Source: Colletotrichum lupini (lineage: Eukaryota; Ascomycota; Sordariomycetes; Glomerellales; Glomerellaceae). From it: 64,000 bases of DNA. The translations under genes were made by a program, and so were the position numbers. Every line of letters starts with the position of its first letter. Within the stretch, counting starts at the first letter, position 1. Below the pieces are notes generated by a model. The model saw only the letters and a program-made list of their open reading frames with translations. It was not told the DNA's origin and did not search any database. Shown one piece after another: positions 48,609 to 58,500 of the stretch. The stretch spans positions 3,906,001 through 3,970,000 of the forward strand of contig NC_064676.1 in assembly GCF_023278565.1 (NCBI RefSeq). Reading direction: 5' to 3'.

Positions 48609-50119
48609 GTTGGGTCGTTGAGCAGCAATAATCGAGGTGAAAGTTTTGAAACTGGGGAAGGTTGGAGCCTTGGAGACTTCTGATGGTGCTCACAGTCTCG
48701 CGATGAGCAATGGATAATACTCAGGAGGTTCAGCTCAAACCTACTATGTACTGCATCGATATATTCTGTGTTATCCGCACTGTATATGCACACATAGACC
48801 CCACCTTCGGCATCGTAAAAGGTGCCGTAGCCGGCTTGGGTTCATGACTTTGCTCACAATGTCGCAGTGAAAGACCCCCGTTTTTGCCCAGGCTGTATTA
48901 CGTGGCTTTCTGACGAGAAGTTACATTTTCGGTTCAAGTGGTGAACTTTTTTGTGCTGGAAAGATGATGCATGACCTTGCTTGTTGATGTTCACCGCTTC
49001 ACCCGCCGGTCTAGATTTGAAAGTCCTCTCCACCTCCGATCAAAGTTCTACTTGCGAAGATTAGTGATAGGAAATTCTTAAAGTCTAATTTTATGTGCGT
49101 ATGCGGGTCTGATTAATAGCGAGGTAGAATGACTACCTCGGTAATACCTATCGTTTGGGTAAATAGGAGTGTCGATAGAGTTAGGCGAAATTATGCTTAT
49201 TCGTACAACGAACTTGAGTTGAAATAGACTTTGCAGGCGTGCCTCGTAACGTCGGATTCGTGTTTTAGTCCCTTACTGCGTAGTATCCGTACTAGTCAGT
49301 TATATCGGGTTAGCGCCAAGCGGTCGACGTTGCCGACCATCCATGTCTCGGCCGGGTATCGAAGGGCTTAGTGAACACTTATCCCCCACAATCAATCCGG
49401 TCTCCCGGAGCCAAGCGCTCTGTCCTCTTGAGTCATGAGCTTCAGTAGCAAGTCCGGTTCGGGCCATTGTACGGATACTCTCGACTACGGATACATGTGT
49501 AATGACAACCGGGGTCCATTGACGCGCCGCTCTCGGCCGGTCGCCGGTGATTCAGGCAAGGAGGTTACCATTCAGAAATTTGCACCGGGGTTTTCTTCTT
49601 AGTTCTGATAGCTCACGATTCACATTCGACATGTAAGATGCTTCCGGTCACCGTGAATCCCGCGGATACGGGACTTTCTTCCGGCCGGCACTCCGTGTCT
49701 GAAAGCTCACAAGGACGCAGGTGAGAGCACGGCCCTCTAACATAAGATTACAGAATTTCCTGGGAAGAGCGGTTCATGAAGATTTGCCGACTACATTTGC
49801 GGAGCTTGACGGCATTCGCCGCACGTCATTTGTACTCCGTACAGTAGAATCATACCCCAAGACGGAGTACCCGATTAGATGCTGACAGTTCCACCACGTC
49901 GGGACGAGAATAAAGTTCAGGGTCCCAGCTGACGTGTTTGTAGCTGTACCTCGACTAGGAAACTAGGGATCTAACGTTTGAGACCCTGGTTGCATTCAGT
50001 GGAGAGCTCCATGCCTCATGCCAAGTATTCTTATTTCTGAGCTATGACACTACCGAGCGCAGGAGCGCATTCGTTCTCCAGACAAAGCGAGGCACACGCT
50101 TACAATTCGCGCCGTCAAG
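48609..50119. other. Intergenic region between the PhyH-type and CmcJ-type genes
   Basis: About 1.5 kb. The part next to 48608 is the promoter of the PhyH-type gene; the part next to 50120 is the 3' flank of the CmcJ-type gene. The middle (about 49060-49330) is slightly AT-enriched and holds a GAGGTAG/CTACCTC inverted pair at 49120-49139. I see no gene, no terminal repeats and no target duplication. Confidence 0.45.
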
Positions 50120-51725
50120 TTAGAAGTACATTGGCCTTGCATCAGCGGTGGGGGCTGGGACAGCCTTCGGCTCAGGCGGTGTAACCCACTTCTTCCACGG
50201 CTGAAGTCGACTTTCTTCTGGGAATGGACCATTAGGACCAGGCCCATCCTTCTGATACGGCGCGGGCTCCAGTACAATGAATCTTGCCTCAACACTGTAC
50301 CGCGTTGGGCAGCCGGGCCGAGCCGCTCCATTTCGAAATGCAGCATGGGGTACAACTATGTGCGGAGCTCATTAGTTAAGGTTTCTTGTCCATTGGTCGA
50401 CTAGGCCAGTCTCGGTCACCACTTGGCGGGCGGTGATATGCTCGCGCCAATTGATGATCGGCAACTTACTGTTGAAAAAGCCACCTGGCGGGTGGGTGTC
50501 GTACTGTGTCATGATAACAATCTCGTCAGGGGTCTGGTTGCTCATCCAGTACCATCTGTGGGCAGGATTCCAGGAAAAGTAGGCAACTTCCTTGGCTGCT
50601 TCGTGGGTGATGCGGTCAACCGAGACAACATCGGCGAGATCGATGTTAGTCCTTGGATCGCACACGGCGAAGGGAATGTCCTCGGCATGATTGAACATCG
50701 GGCGCCAAATACTAAACAAAAATGTCAATCACAGCGAAGCCGAGGAAGAGTTTTGGTCGCTGCATACTTGATAATTCTCGCCCGACTCTGGCCTGAGAGA
50801 ACGCGTTGCCGTTCTTCCTCGGTCAAGAACAGCGATATTCTGCTCCAAGAACTGGCCACGGTATTATCTGCAGCCATAATTCGAATTAGCGGTAGAAACG
50901 AACAATGTGCCGACGAAATAATGAAGATTCTCTTACTGTCGGATTGGAAGTCCAATTCGACCGCGGCATACAGCCGACTGCGCAGGGGCCAATTGGGGGC
51001 CCTATTTACGATTATCGTAGCCAGCCCAACCTACGGTTGGAACCTCCTTTTTACACCTACTACGCAGATATTCATATAGTTCAATTGATCTCTTCGTCAA
51101 CTACGGTTCGAACCAACTACCCTGTAATAGGGATACCAACACTTACCCAAGTGGGCGAAAGGAAGGTGTCCCGTGCGGCCTCCTTGCGAACGTGCATCTC
51201 GAAACTGATTTTAGGTCAAGTGTGATTAGCAAGTACGATATTGCCACCTAATGAAGGCTTCTGTAATTCAAACTAGAGTAGTCACTAACATTGGCATTGA
51301 TGGGGAAAATCTCATCTGTACCAAATCGAGATTTTCTGCAAATCATCAGCGTCTTCTTTGGTTGCGCAGCTATGGTGCAAACGTACAAAAATTGAGCCAT
51401 CTCTTCCAAGTAAGGTTTACAGTCATCCGCTCCAGTCATTTTCGAGAGCTCTTTGGACTTGTTCTCGAGGAAACAGAAGCCGTTCTCCTCAATAGTAGGC
51501 TTGAAATCTGGCAGCGTTCGTATGTCGGTCAGATTAAGCTTGAATTGCACACTCGTCAACATCGTCGGTCTTTTTTTCCAACAAAATCTGCCTGAAGCTT
51601 ACTTCCATGTCCTTCATGACGAAATTCGACTTGGGGAACGACTGCCCGTCAGGGCCATCCCAAGAGTACGGCTTCGCCGTTTTGTGGAGATCAGTTCTCT
51701 CGAAGAAAGCAGTGACTGCTGCCAT
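50120..51725 (-). CDS. CmcJ/NvfI-family (GA4-desaturase-like) oxygenase with an LTR-expanded intron
   Basis: Seven exons (51725-51603, 51538-51387, 51335-51290, 51204-51147, 50867-50768, 50711-50470, 50355-50120) total 957 bp, 318 residues, all in phase. Family landmarks: the N-terminal 'KPYSWDGPDGQSFP'; 'FAHLDN', the His-x-Asp iron-ligand motif; 'IINIWRPMFNHAEDIPFAVC' followed by Asp-Pro-Arg; 'TQYDTHPPGGFFN'; the distal His in 'VPHAAFRNG'; and the C-terminal 'YSVEARFIVLEP'. Relatives include AsaB-, EasH/NvfI- and CmcJ-type 2-oxoglutarate enzymes of fungal metabolite clusters. Intron 4 (51146-50868, 279 bp) contains a whole solo LTR; the His-Leu-Asp motif is split by this intron and restored by splicing. 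Without the LTR and its duplication the intron would be 69 bp. It is divergent from the P450 gene. Confidence 0.87.
50937..51141 (+). mobile_element. Solo LTR of the copia family, undecayed, inside intron 4 of the CmcJ-type gene
   Basis: 205 bp, TGTCGGATTGG to CCAACA, with intact TG...CA ends and a perfect 5-bp target duplication CTTAC (50932-50936 and 51142-51146). It keeps the CpA and CpG sites that are mutated in the LTRs of copies A-D and so gives the best view of the ancestral LTR. There is no internal sequence, as expected from LTR-LTR recombination. On the gene strand the duplication reads GTAAG, the 5' splice site. Confidence 0.96.
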
Positions 51726-52184
51726 GATTGTCAATGATAACTGGAAGGATAAAATGCGGAAGCGATTGCGTGTTACAGGAGTTTGTCCAAAGATGGGATC
51801 ATCAGTGCCATCTTCAATGAGAGGCGTCACGGAGCATACTTATGCCCACTTTAGTACCGAGCTTGTCATAGTCTGGTACGAGGCAAGCAGTGGCGTGAAA
51901 GCACAATATGATATGACTAGACAACTGTCCCAGGTGCAGGGGATAGGGGTTGAGCGGGGAACCAAGGCCGGGCAGATTTGTGCGCTTTTTGCTGCCGTCT
52001 TAACGTCAGGTCCCAGCCCCTGCCCTCCGTCACCTCAAAACGCCGGCCCGCCTCAACCGACGGAGTCTCGCGATATATGAACTCGACTCGGGTGAGACTT
52101 CTTCGGCCGAAGAGCCGAAGCATTACACCGGGGCCATCAGATTTTCATCATATTCTTGTTGTACAAAGGAGTCTTTCTTTCAAG
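51726..52184. promoter_or_regulatory. Divergent promoter between the CmcJ-type oxygenase and the P450
   Basis: 459 bp between the start codons at 51725 (-) and 52185 (+). A head-to-head arrangement like this usually allows co-regulation. A near-palindrome CTTCGGCCGAAGAG occurs near 52098-52112. No binding factor can be named. Confidence 0.5.
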
Positions 52185-53998
52185 ATGTTATCATTTTTAT
52201 CATCAGCCGGGCTGTTTTGCCTTGTGATTACGTCGTGGCTCGTGATAGTCACGATATTGCGCGCCGTTTACAACCTCATTTTCCATCCACTGGCAAGATA
52301 CCCAGGCCCGCGACTGGCAGCTATCACCCGACTGGTTCATGTGTACCACTTCGTGAATGGCGATGCTGTCGGCTGGCTCGATAAGCTCCACGCAGAATAC
52401 GGCGACGTTGTGCGCGTCGAGCCTGGCCGTCTCAGTTACATCACACCTCAGGCTTGGAAGGACATATATGGACATGCGACGGCCACTCGTAAAGTTAACT
52501 CGAAAGAGAGGAAAAACAGCAAGAATCTCTTCTCTAACGGGAGTTACTCGATTTCGTCAGCTCACGGTCCCGAGCACCAGCGCCTACGCAAAATCTTCAG
52601 CAATGCGTTCAGCGACCGCGCCATCACGAAGCAAGAACCTATGCTGGCGCTTTACGCACAGCAAATGGTCGATCTAGTTTGTCGGAAGATCTCTAGCGAG
52701 AAAAACTCTCCTGGAGCTGCTGTCATGGATGCAGTCCAGCTCTTCAATTTCGCCACGTTCGATATCATGGCAGATCTTGCATTCGGCGAAGCACTTGGCT
52801 GCCTCGAGAACGGTGGATCAAATGCTTGGGTCGACGCTGTCCAGGTGAATTTCAAGCGGATGATCGTCAAGGCAAGATTGAGGCCTTACCCGGTAATCTC
52901 ATATTTGTGGCATCTTTTCCAGCCGGAACAAGATAAGAAGGCTGCTGCTGTGCACGTTCAGAGCTCGCATGAGCGTGTCACGAAGAGGTTGGCCAAGGGC
53001 GCTGATGCCAGGAATGACATCTGGGGGCTCGTTCTCAAGGCCGAGGGTCCGAACGCGCTGACTCGTACTGAAATGAACAACAACGCCAACAACTTGTGAG
53101 TTGCTCCTGGTACCTATCTGAAGCTACGCATGTTAGTAACTGACACACGCGGTTTGCCTTTTCCTACTTCTAGCATGATAGTTGGCACTGAGACATCAGC
53201 GACAGCGCTGAGCGCTCTCACATATCTTTTGCTGAAGTCTCCGAGAAAGCTTGAACGACTAGTTAGAGAAGTGAGATCTGTTGGCGACTCGAACCAGCTG
53301 AAAGGCGATGTTCTCAAAGACTTGCCGTATCTTCAGGCGTGCCTCACCGAATGCCTCAGATGTGCGAAGAGTTTCCAGTCTCCCATTAACATGAAACACA
53401 ACTGACGGTTCATCGTAGTACACCCTCCTGTCCCGACGGGTGGTATGCGTGTCATTGGTGAAGGGGGCAACACCATCCTCGGTCATCTTCTCCCCGAAGA
53501 CGTTAGTATCACCTTCTTCAGTATCATCTCATGGCCCTTTTGATGAGGGCCCGTTCCATGGCTAATTGAACCACCTTCTAGACTAAAATGTCGATCGCGA
53601 CCTGGACCGCCTTCCGCATCCCTCGGTACTGGAAAGATGGCAACGAGTTCATCCCCGAAAGATGGATTCCAGGTGAGCGTGGGTACGATGAGTACCACAC
53701 ATACGACCAACATAGTGTGTTCCAGGTATTTGGGACCGGTCCGCGCGCTTGTATTGGCAAGAAGTAAGTTTTCCGAACGTTTTTCGAAGGCCAATGCCAT
53801 CGCATCGATATAAATTCGCTGACCTGTTGGATCAGTCTTGCATTGCAGGAAATGCGTCTCTTGTACGCCACCTTTTTGTTCCATTTCGACATGGAATTAT
53901 GTCCTGAAAGTGACCGATGGATGGAAGATCAGAAGTGTTGGACTTTGTGGTTCAAAGATAACCTTCAGATTTGGGTTTCCCAGAGGAAAGAAACGTGA
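52185..53998 (+). CDS. Cytochrome P450 monooxygenase (fungal, CYP65/CYP58-like group)
   Basis: Five exons (52185-53095, 53174-53361, 53419-53501, 53582-53763, 53836-53998) total 1527 bp, 508 residues. There is an N-terminal membrane anchor followed by the hinge 'HPLARYPGPRLAA'. The I-helix 'FMIVGTETSATAL' forms across intron 1. The K-helix Glu-x-x-Arg is in 'LTECLRLHPPVPTG' (formed across intron 2). 'RYWKDGNEFIPERW' (PERF region) precedes the heme loop 'FGTGPRACIGKN' with its Cys ligand, whose final residues cross intron 4. No stops remain after splicing. It oxidises an unknown substrate at the ER membrane; membership of a CYP family would need alignment. It is divergent from the CmcJ-type oxygenase and convergent with the FSH hydrolase, 142 bp away. 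Confidence 0.9.
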
Positions 53999-54140
53999 GG
54001 TCACATTTAGAAAAAGCAGTTCAGTGGTCACGTAACTAGCTGGAAGTGACGTTGATTCAGCAGTTTTGCTCAAGTGAGAGGTATGAGGTAAAACGTATCG
54101 CTAAATACATGTAGAAACGGGTTCATCTGATTAAGGCAAA

Positions 54141-54842
54141 CTAGTGCATGATATCCTTTTTACCAAGGTGTCGAATGTGGTTCGTCATCTTGATAATATC
54201 CTCTCTTTTCTGAGGAATGTGATGTCCTCCTTCAAAGTTGATAACATGAGCGGCCTTCGAGGAGTAATGCGTTGCAAGAGTGTTTCTCGCCTGCCCTAAG
54301 TTGCAGTCCTGACTGCCGTGAAGATGCAATGTAGGCACCGAAATCTTGGCAATGTCACCGCCCTCTGACTTGCTGCGGATATAATCTGTCGCGACATCAC
54401 TATAAGCGCAACAGACCAACACTCCAAACTCCAATCGCGGGAGCCACGGCACCAATCCCACCTCCTGCTCCCACAGCAAGACTGTACTTGCTAGCCCGCC
54501 CTGCGAGAAGCCCAAGACACCAACAATTTTGACGTGCTCGTTCTCCAGCTGCCAGTCCTGTACTGCCATTTTGATGGCTTCGTTGAACACGGCAACTTCA
54601 CCTTCGGTGTCGGTTGCGCCCTTGCGAAACCAAGAGAAAAACGACTTCATTCCGGCAAAGAAGGGAAGAACATCTGGGCCGGGGACGGCAACGTGGGGTG
54701 CGGTGGCAAACACGAACTCGAAATCCTCTTTGAGAGCTGCACGGAAACCCGCGAGTTGGAAACGGAATATGTCGGGTGAAGCACCGCCACCATGAATGCA
54801 GAGGATGGCCCGCGTTGGCGATCTTTTCAGTGATGTGACCAT
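54141..54842 (-). CDS. FSH-type serine hydrolase (alpha/beta hydrolase)
   Basis: Single exon, 233 residues from ATG 54842, chosen because the family starts just before 'RAILCIHGGGASPDIF'. The nucleophile elbow is 'GVLGFSQGG' (Ser in Gly-Phe-Ser-Gln-Gly), the acid lies in 'PTLHLHGSQD', and the catalytic His in 'INFEGGHHIP'. The family includes yeast Fsh1 and fungal cluster enzymes such as LovG, which releases polyketides from a highly reducing PKS. With an enoyl reductase remnant nearby, a release role for a polyketide is plausible but unproven. The gene is open although copia D begins only 530 bp from its start. Confidence 0.88.
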   Translation of the reverse strand: MVTSLKRSPTRAILCIHGGGASPDIFRFQLAGFRAALKEDFEFVFATAPHVAVPGPDVLPFFAGMKSFFSWFRKGATDTEGEVAVFNEAIKMAVQDWQLENEHVKIVGVLGFSQGGLASTVLLWEQEVGLVPWLPRLEFGVLVCCAYSDVATDYIRSKSEGGDIAKISVPTLHLHGSQDCNLGQARNTLATHYSSKAAHVINFEGGHHIPQKREDIIKMTNHIRHLGKKDIMH

Positions 54843-55330
54843 TGCGGCTGTGGATGGACGGGTATTTCTCTGCGTATGGGTAGAGAAATAAGACGGAGAT
54901 GAAAATCTTGCCTCAAAATGTATAAGATTTGTGAAAAGAACGAAGTGAGTGAGTCTGGTGTGCAAGGTTTTTTGGTGCTGGAAGTATGAGTGGCTCCGAG
55001 GACAGGTGAGGAGAGCAATGTTCGGGAGATATTTATGTGCCTCGACGAGTTTATCGCATCAGATGAAAGAAAGCACAAGCCCACGGAGGCTTTGAACAAG
55101 GTACTTCGGCCGATTTCAGTGGGTCAAGGTAGATTTGAGGAAGAGAGCACTGTATGACTTTCTCCCCGGGCCTTGTCGTATCATGCTTGCTCGACTTGAT
55201 GACTTTGGCCCGCGGACCTTGAGCAGTCGGCTAGAATGTTCTCATGTTGGTTGCTACTTTTCTTGAGAGAGGTTGGCAGGATTTTGGCTCCTTCCACTGA
55301 GCATGTCTCCTTAGTTGTCTGAATATCAAA
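54843..55330. other. Region between the FSH hydrolase start and the enoyl reductase tail
   Basis: 488 bp containing the hydrolase promoter and the 3' flank of the split enoyl reductase gene. No decay and no other feature. Confidence 0.5.
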
Positions 55331-55372
55331 TCAAGCATTCATGCGTACAACTACTTTCTCTCCAGAGAGTAC
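55331..55372 (-). pseudogene. Last 14 codons of the split trans-enoyl reductase gene
   Basis: Reading leftward on the minus strand from the target duplication, GTA-CTC-TCT-GGA-GAG-AAA codes Val-Leu-Ser-Gly-Glu-Lys, then Val-Val-Val-Arg-Met-Asn-Ala and TGA at 55331-55333. On the other side of copia D the gene ends Met-Val-Arg-Asn-Lys-Val-Leu. The join gives 'MVRNKVLSGEKVVVRM', the normal end of LovC-type enoyl reductases. The phase is exact. Confidence 0.85.
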
Positions 55373-55574
55373 TATCGGATTAGAAGTCTAATTTAACCGC
55401 GGCGTACGGCCGACTGCGCAGGGGCCAATTAGGGGCCCTATTTATAATTATTATAACTAGCCTAACCTACGGTTAGAACCTCCTTTTTATACTTACGCAG
55501 ATATTTATATAATTTAATTAATCTCTTCGTTAACTATAGTTCGAACTAACTACCCTATAATAAGGATATTAATA
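55373..55574 (+). repeat. 5' LTR of copia D
   Basis: 202 bp, sharing with copia B the 3-bp-shorter middle form (ACTTACGCAGATATT), which suggests B and D belong to one subgroup and A, C and the solo LTR to another. Confidence 0.9.
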
Positions 55575-58500
55575 CTAATTAGTAATTAAATTTTATTATT
55601 ATAAATTAGTAAAGTATCTCGCTATATAGAAAAAACGACTTTTTAATACTATATAAAATAAGAAATTCGTACTAATTAACCTTATAAAAGTAAATAAAAA
55701 AGGAAGTAATTCTTAAATACTATATAAAATTAAATAATTATAGCCCTTTACTATTTATAAAAAGTTAACGTTTATTATATTAAACTACGTTAATTAATAA
55801 AACCGCTTAAATAACTAGCCTTTTACTATTACCCCGAGTAGCTTTTTTACTAAATAACTTTTCTATAGCCGGCTTATAATTAAAAATTAATTAATTAAAT
55901 TAGTAAAAAGAAATACTTACGTAACGACTATTTACTTAATTAATTAATATAACGAACGAGCTTAATAATATAATATAAAAAAGTACTGCGTAATTAAAAA
56001 AAGGGATCTTTAAATATAAATATTTTTACTTAATAATAAAAATAACCCTATAAAAGTTATTAAGCTAAGAGATTTATAATATATAAAAAGATTTATTATT
56101 ATAAGGATTTTATAAATACGACCTTAAGCCCGTAATTTAAATAACCTCTATATAGCTCTTTTAATTACTCCCTAAGTATTACTTAAGAATAAAATATAAA
56201 AAACGGTTTAATAAAAAAAGAGAGAATTTAGAGGTTTTAATAATATCGAGTTAAGAATATTATAGATCTTAGAGATTAATTTAAAAAAAAAGTAACTACC
56301 CTAAAAAAGTTTTACGACCTCTTATTAAAGTTATTATTAACTTAAAAAAAGGCTAAAAAAATAAAAGTTTAAAAGAAAAAAAAGAAATCTTCTAAAAGGC
56401 CGCTAAAAAACTTTTTTTTATATTAACTCCTAATATAAGATTATTAATTTTAAGAAATTAACTAAGTAATAAAAAGGATTATTAATAAGTAATAATTACC
56501 TAATTATAATTAAGTTATAAAAAAGACTATTTAAAAGATATAAAATAGGGTACTAAGAGGCTATAAAAAATAAGATTTTTAAAGTATTTAACCTCATTAC
56601 GTATAAGTAATAAATAAGTATTTTTAATAAGTCCTTAAAATCTATAATTTTATAAAAAAGAGGGCTTAATTTTATTAATTATACTTAACGGCTTATACGG
56701 TTTTTAATAGCTTATATAGCTCTTTTACGAGCTATTTAATATCTATTTTTAACTATTTTTATAGAATACTACCCTAAAAGAGGTAAGTTAAAAAAGGAAG
56801 TTAATTAGAAATTATAAAGAATATAAGGCTTAAGAAGCTAGAAATATATAAAATAATAAAAATCGGTAATTAATAAAAATCCTAAGATTAATTATTATAT
56901 ATTCTTATAGTAATATAAACGTTTATTATTACTATTATAAAAAGGAACTATTAAAACTTACTCTTTTATATTAAATAAAAAAAAGATCTTAATAAGTATA
57001 ATAGTTAGTAATTTAGAAGGGTAGTAGTAATTATTAAAATAATGAAAATAAAAATAGTAACGAAATAGTAAAAAGAAGTAAGAATCTCCTAAACTTTAAT
57101 AAATTCGTTAAGTAATAAAAGTATAAATTTATTATAACTAGTATATAGATTAAATATATCCTTATTAAAATTAAATACGTTAATAATTACTAATATAGGC
57201 ATAAGCTAGAGCACGACCCTTAGTAAGTTAAGATATAAAAAAAAAGGACAAAACCCAATCTTAAATAAAATCCTAATCCTTTATAAATAAATAAATATTA
57301 ACCCGGATTATTAAGGGACGTAAATATATAAAATCGTAAATTAGCTTAATAATAAATAAATTAACGTAGTATTAATCTATTTAACTAAGGTTTATAAAAA
57401 AAAGGGGCTATAGGGGTAACCCCTATTTTATAAAATTGCAAACGACCTTAGTTATTAACTAAATAAATAATTCGTAAATATAAGCTTAAGTATTATAGAA
57501 GTAGTTAATAAATTCCTTTATAAATAAGGGGTATTATTAGCGTAATTATAATTATAAGAGCTATATAAAATACTAATAATAATAATTATAAAAAAGGAAT
57601 TCGTATTATAAAACTAACTATAGGTCGATAGAGCGTATAATCGCTTTAATAAATTTAAAAAAAGGGTAAATAACTTAGATTTCCTCCCTATAATTATTAA
57701 TAAAAATCTATTATTATAAAAAGATATACTGAGGTAAAATATAATACTAGAAGTATAATAATTAATAATTCTATTTATTTCGATCTATAACTTATTACTA
57801 TTATTAATATAAAATTTAGTACTAATTAGCTAATAAAAAAAGAGGTAAATAACCTAAAATTATTAATAATACGTAGCGACGCAAGGATCGTATATAAATA
57901 CTAAAGATTTAATAATAAATATAAAATAATTTATAGACCTTAAGAAGATCTTTTTAAAAAAGAAATTATACTCTAAGGAGAAGTATAAGGTCTTATAAAA
58001 AACCCTAATAATATTTTATAATTATTATAAAAAAGTTAGAATTAGGGAATACTAGTACTATTTAGTAATTAATATCGTACTTATAAACAAAGCCTTTAAT
58101 TACTATTACGAAGTAGTACGTAATTTTAATTAAAACGACTTTTTTAATATAATTAACGTAATTTAAAGCCGCTTCGAGACTTATAATAAAAACCTAAAGC
58201 TCTTATCTAAACTACGAGCGATTTCTTTTATATTTATAACTAGGATAATAAAAAGTAAATCGTAAGTAGAGATTTTTAAAAAGCTTATTAATTAAATCAA
58301 TAAGCTAATAAAAACCTAGCTAAATAAGGGGATAAATAAGCGAAAAGTTAAGTATTTTTATACTATAGTTTAGCGTATACTAGAGGTAAAAATAACCTTA
58401 TACTAAGTACCTAAAGGTTATGAGACGCTCTATTTAAAACTAAGATCTAGCTTTAATATTAAAATAAAAATACTATACTAAACCCACCTCTAAGCGTATA

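Noticed and set aside
49060..49330. Slightly AT-enriched stretch with a short GAGGTAG/CTACCTC palindrome
   Set aside because: No terminal repeats, no target duplication and no similarity to the copia family; too little to call an element.
51183..51204. Alternative acceptor CGAG| for exon 4 of the CmcJ-type gene
   Set aside because: It would put the exon out of phase with the His-Leu-Asp motif; the CAG| acceptor at 51205-51207 keeps all seven exons in one frame.
53362..53581. Apparent breaks (stops) in the P450 after the K-helix and before the PERF region
   Set aside because: Both are introns: 53362-53418 and 53502-53581 splice in phase to give 'LRLHPPVPTG' and Glu-Asp-Thr-Lys-Met-Ser-Ile-Ala.
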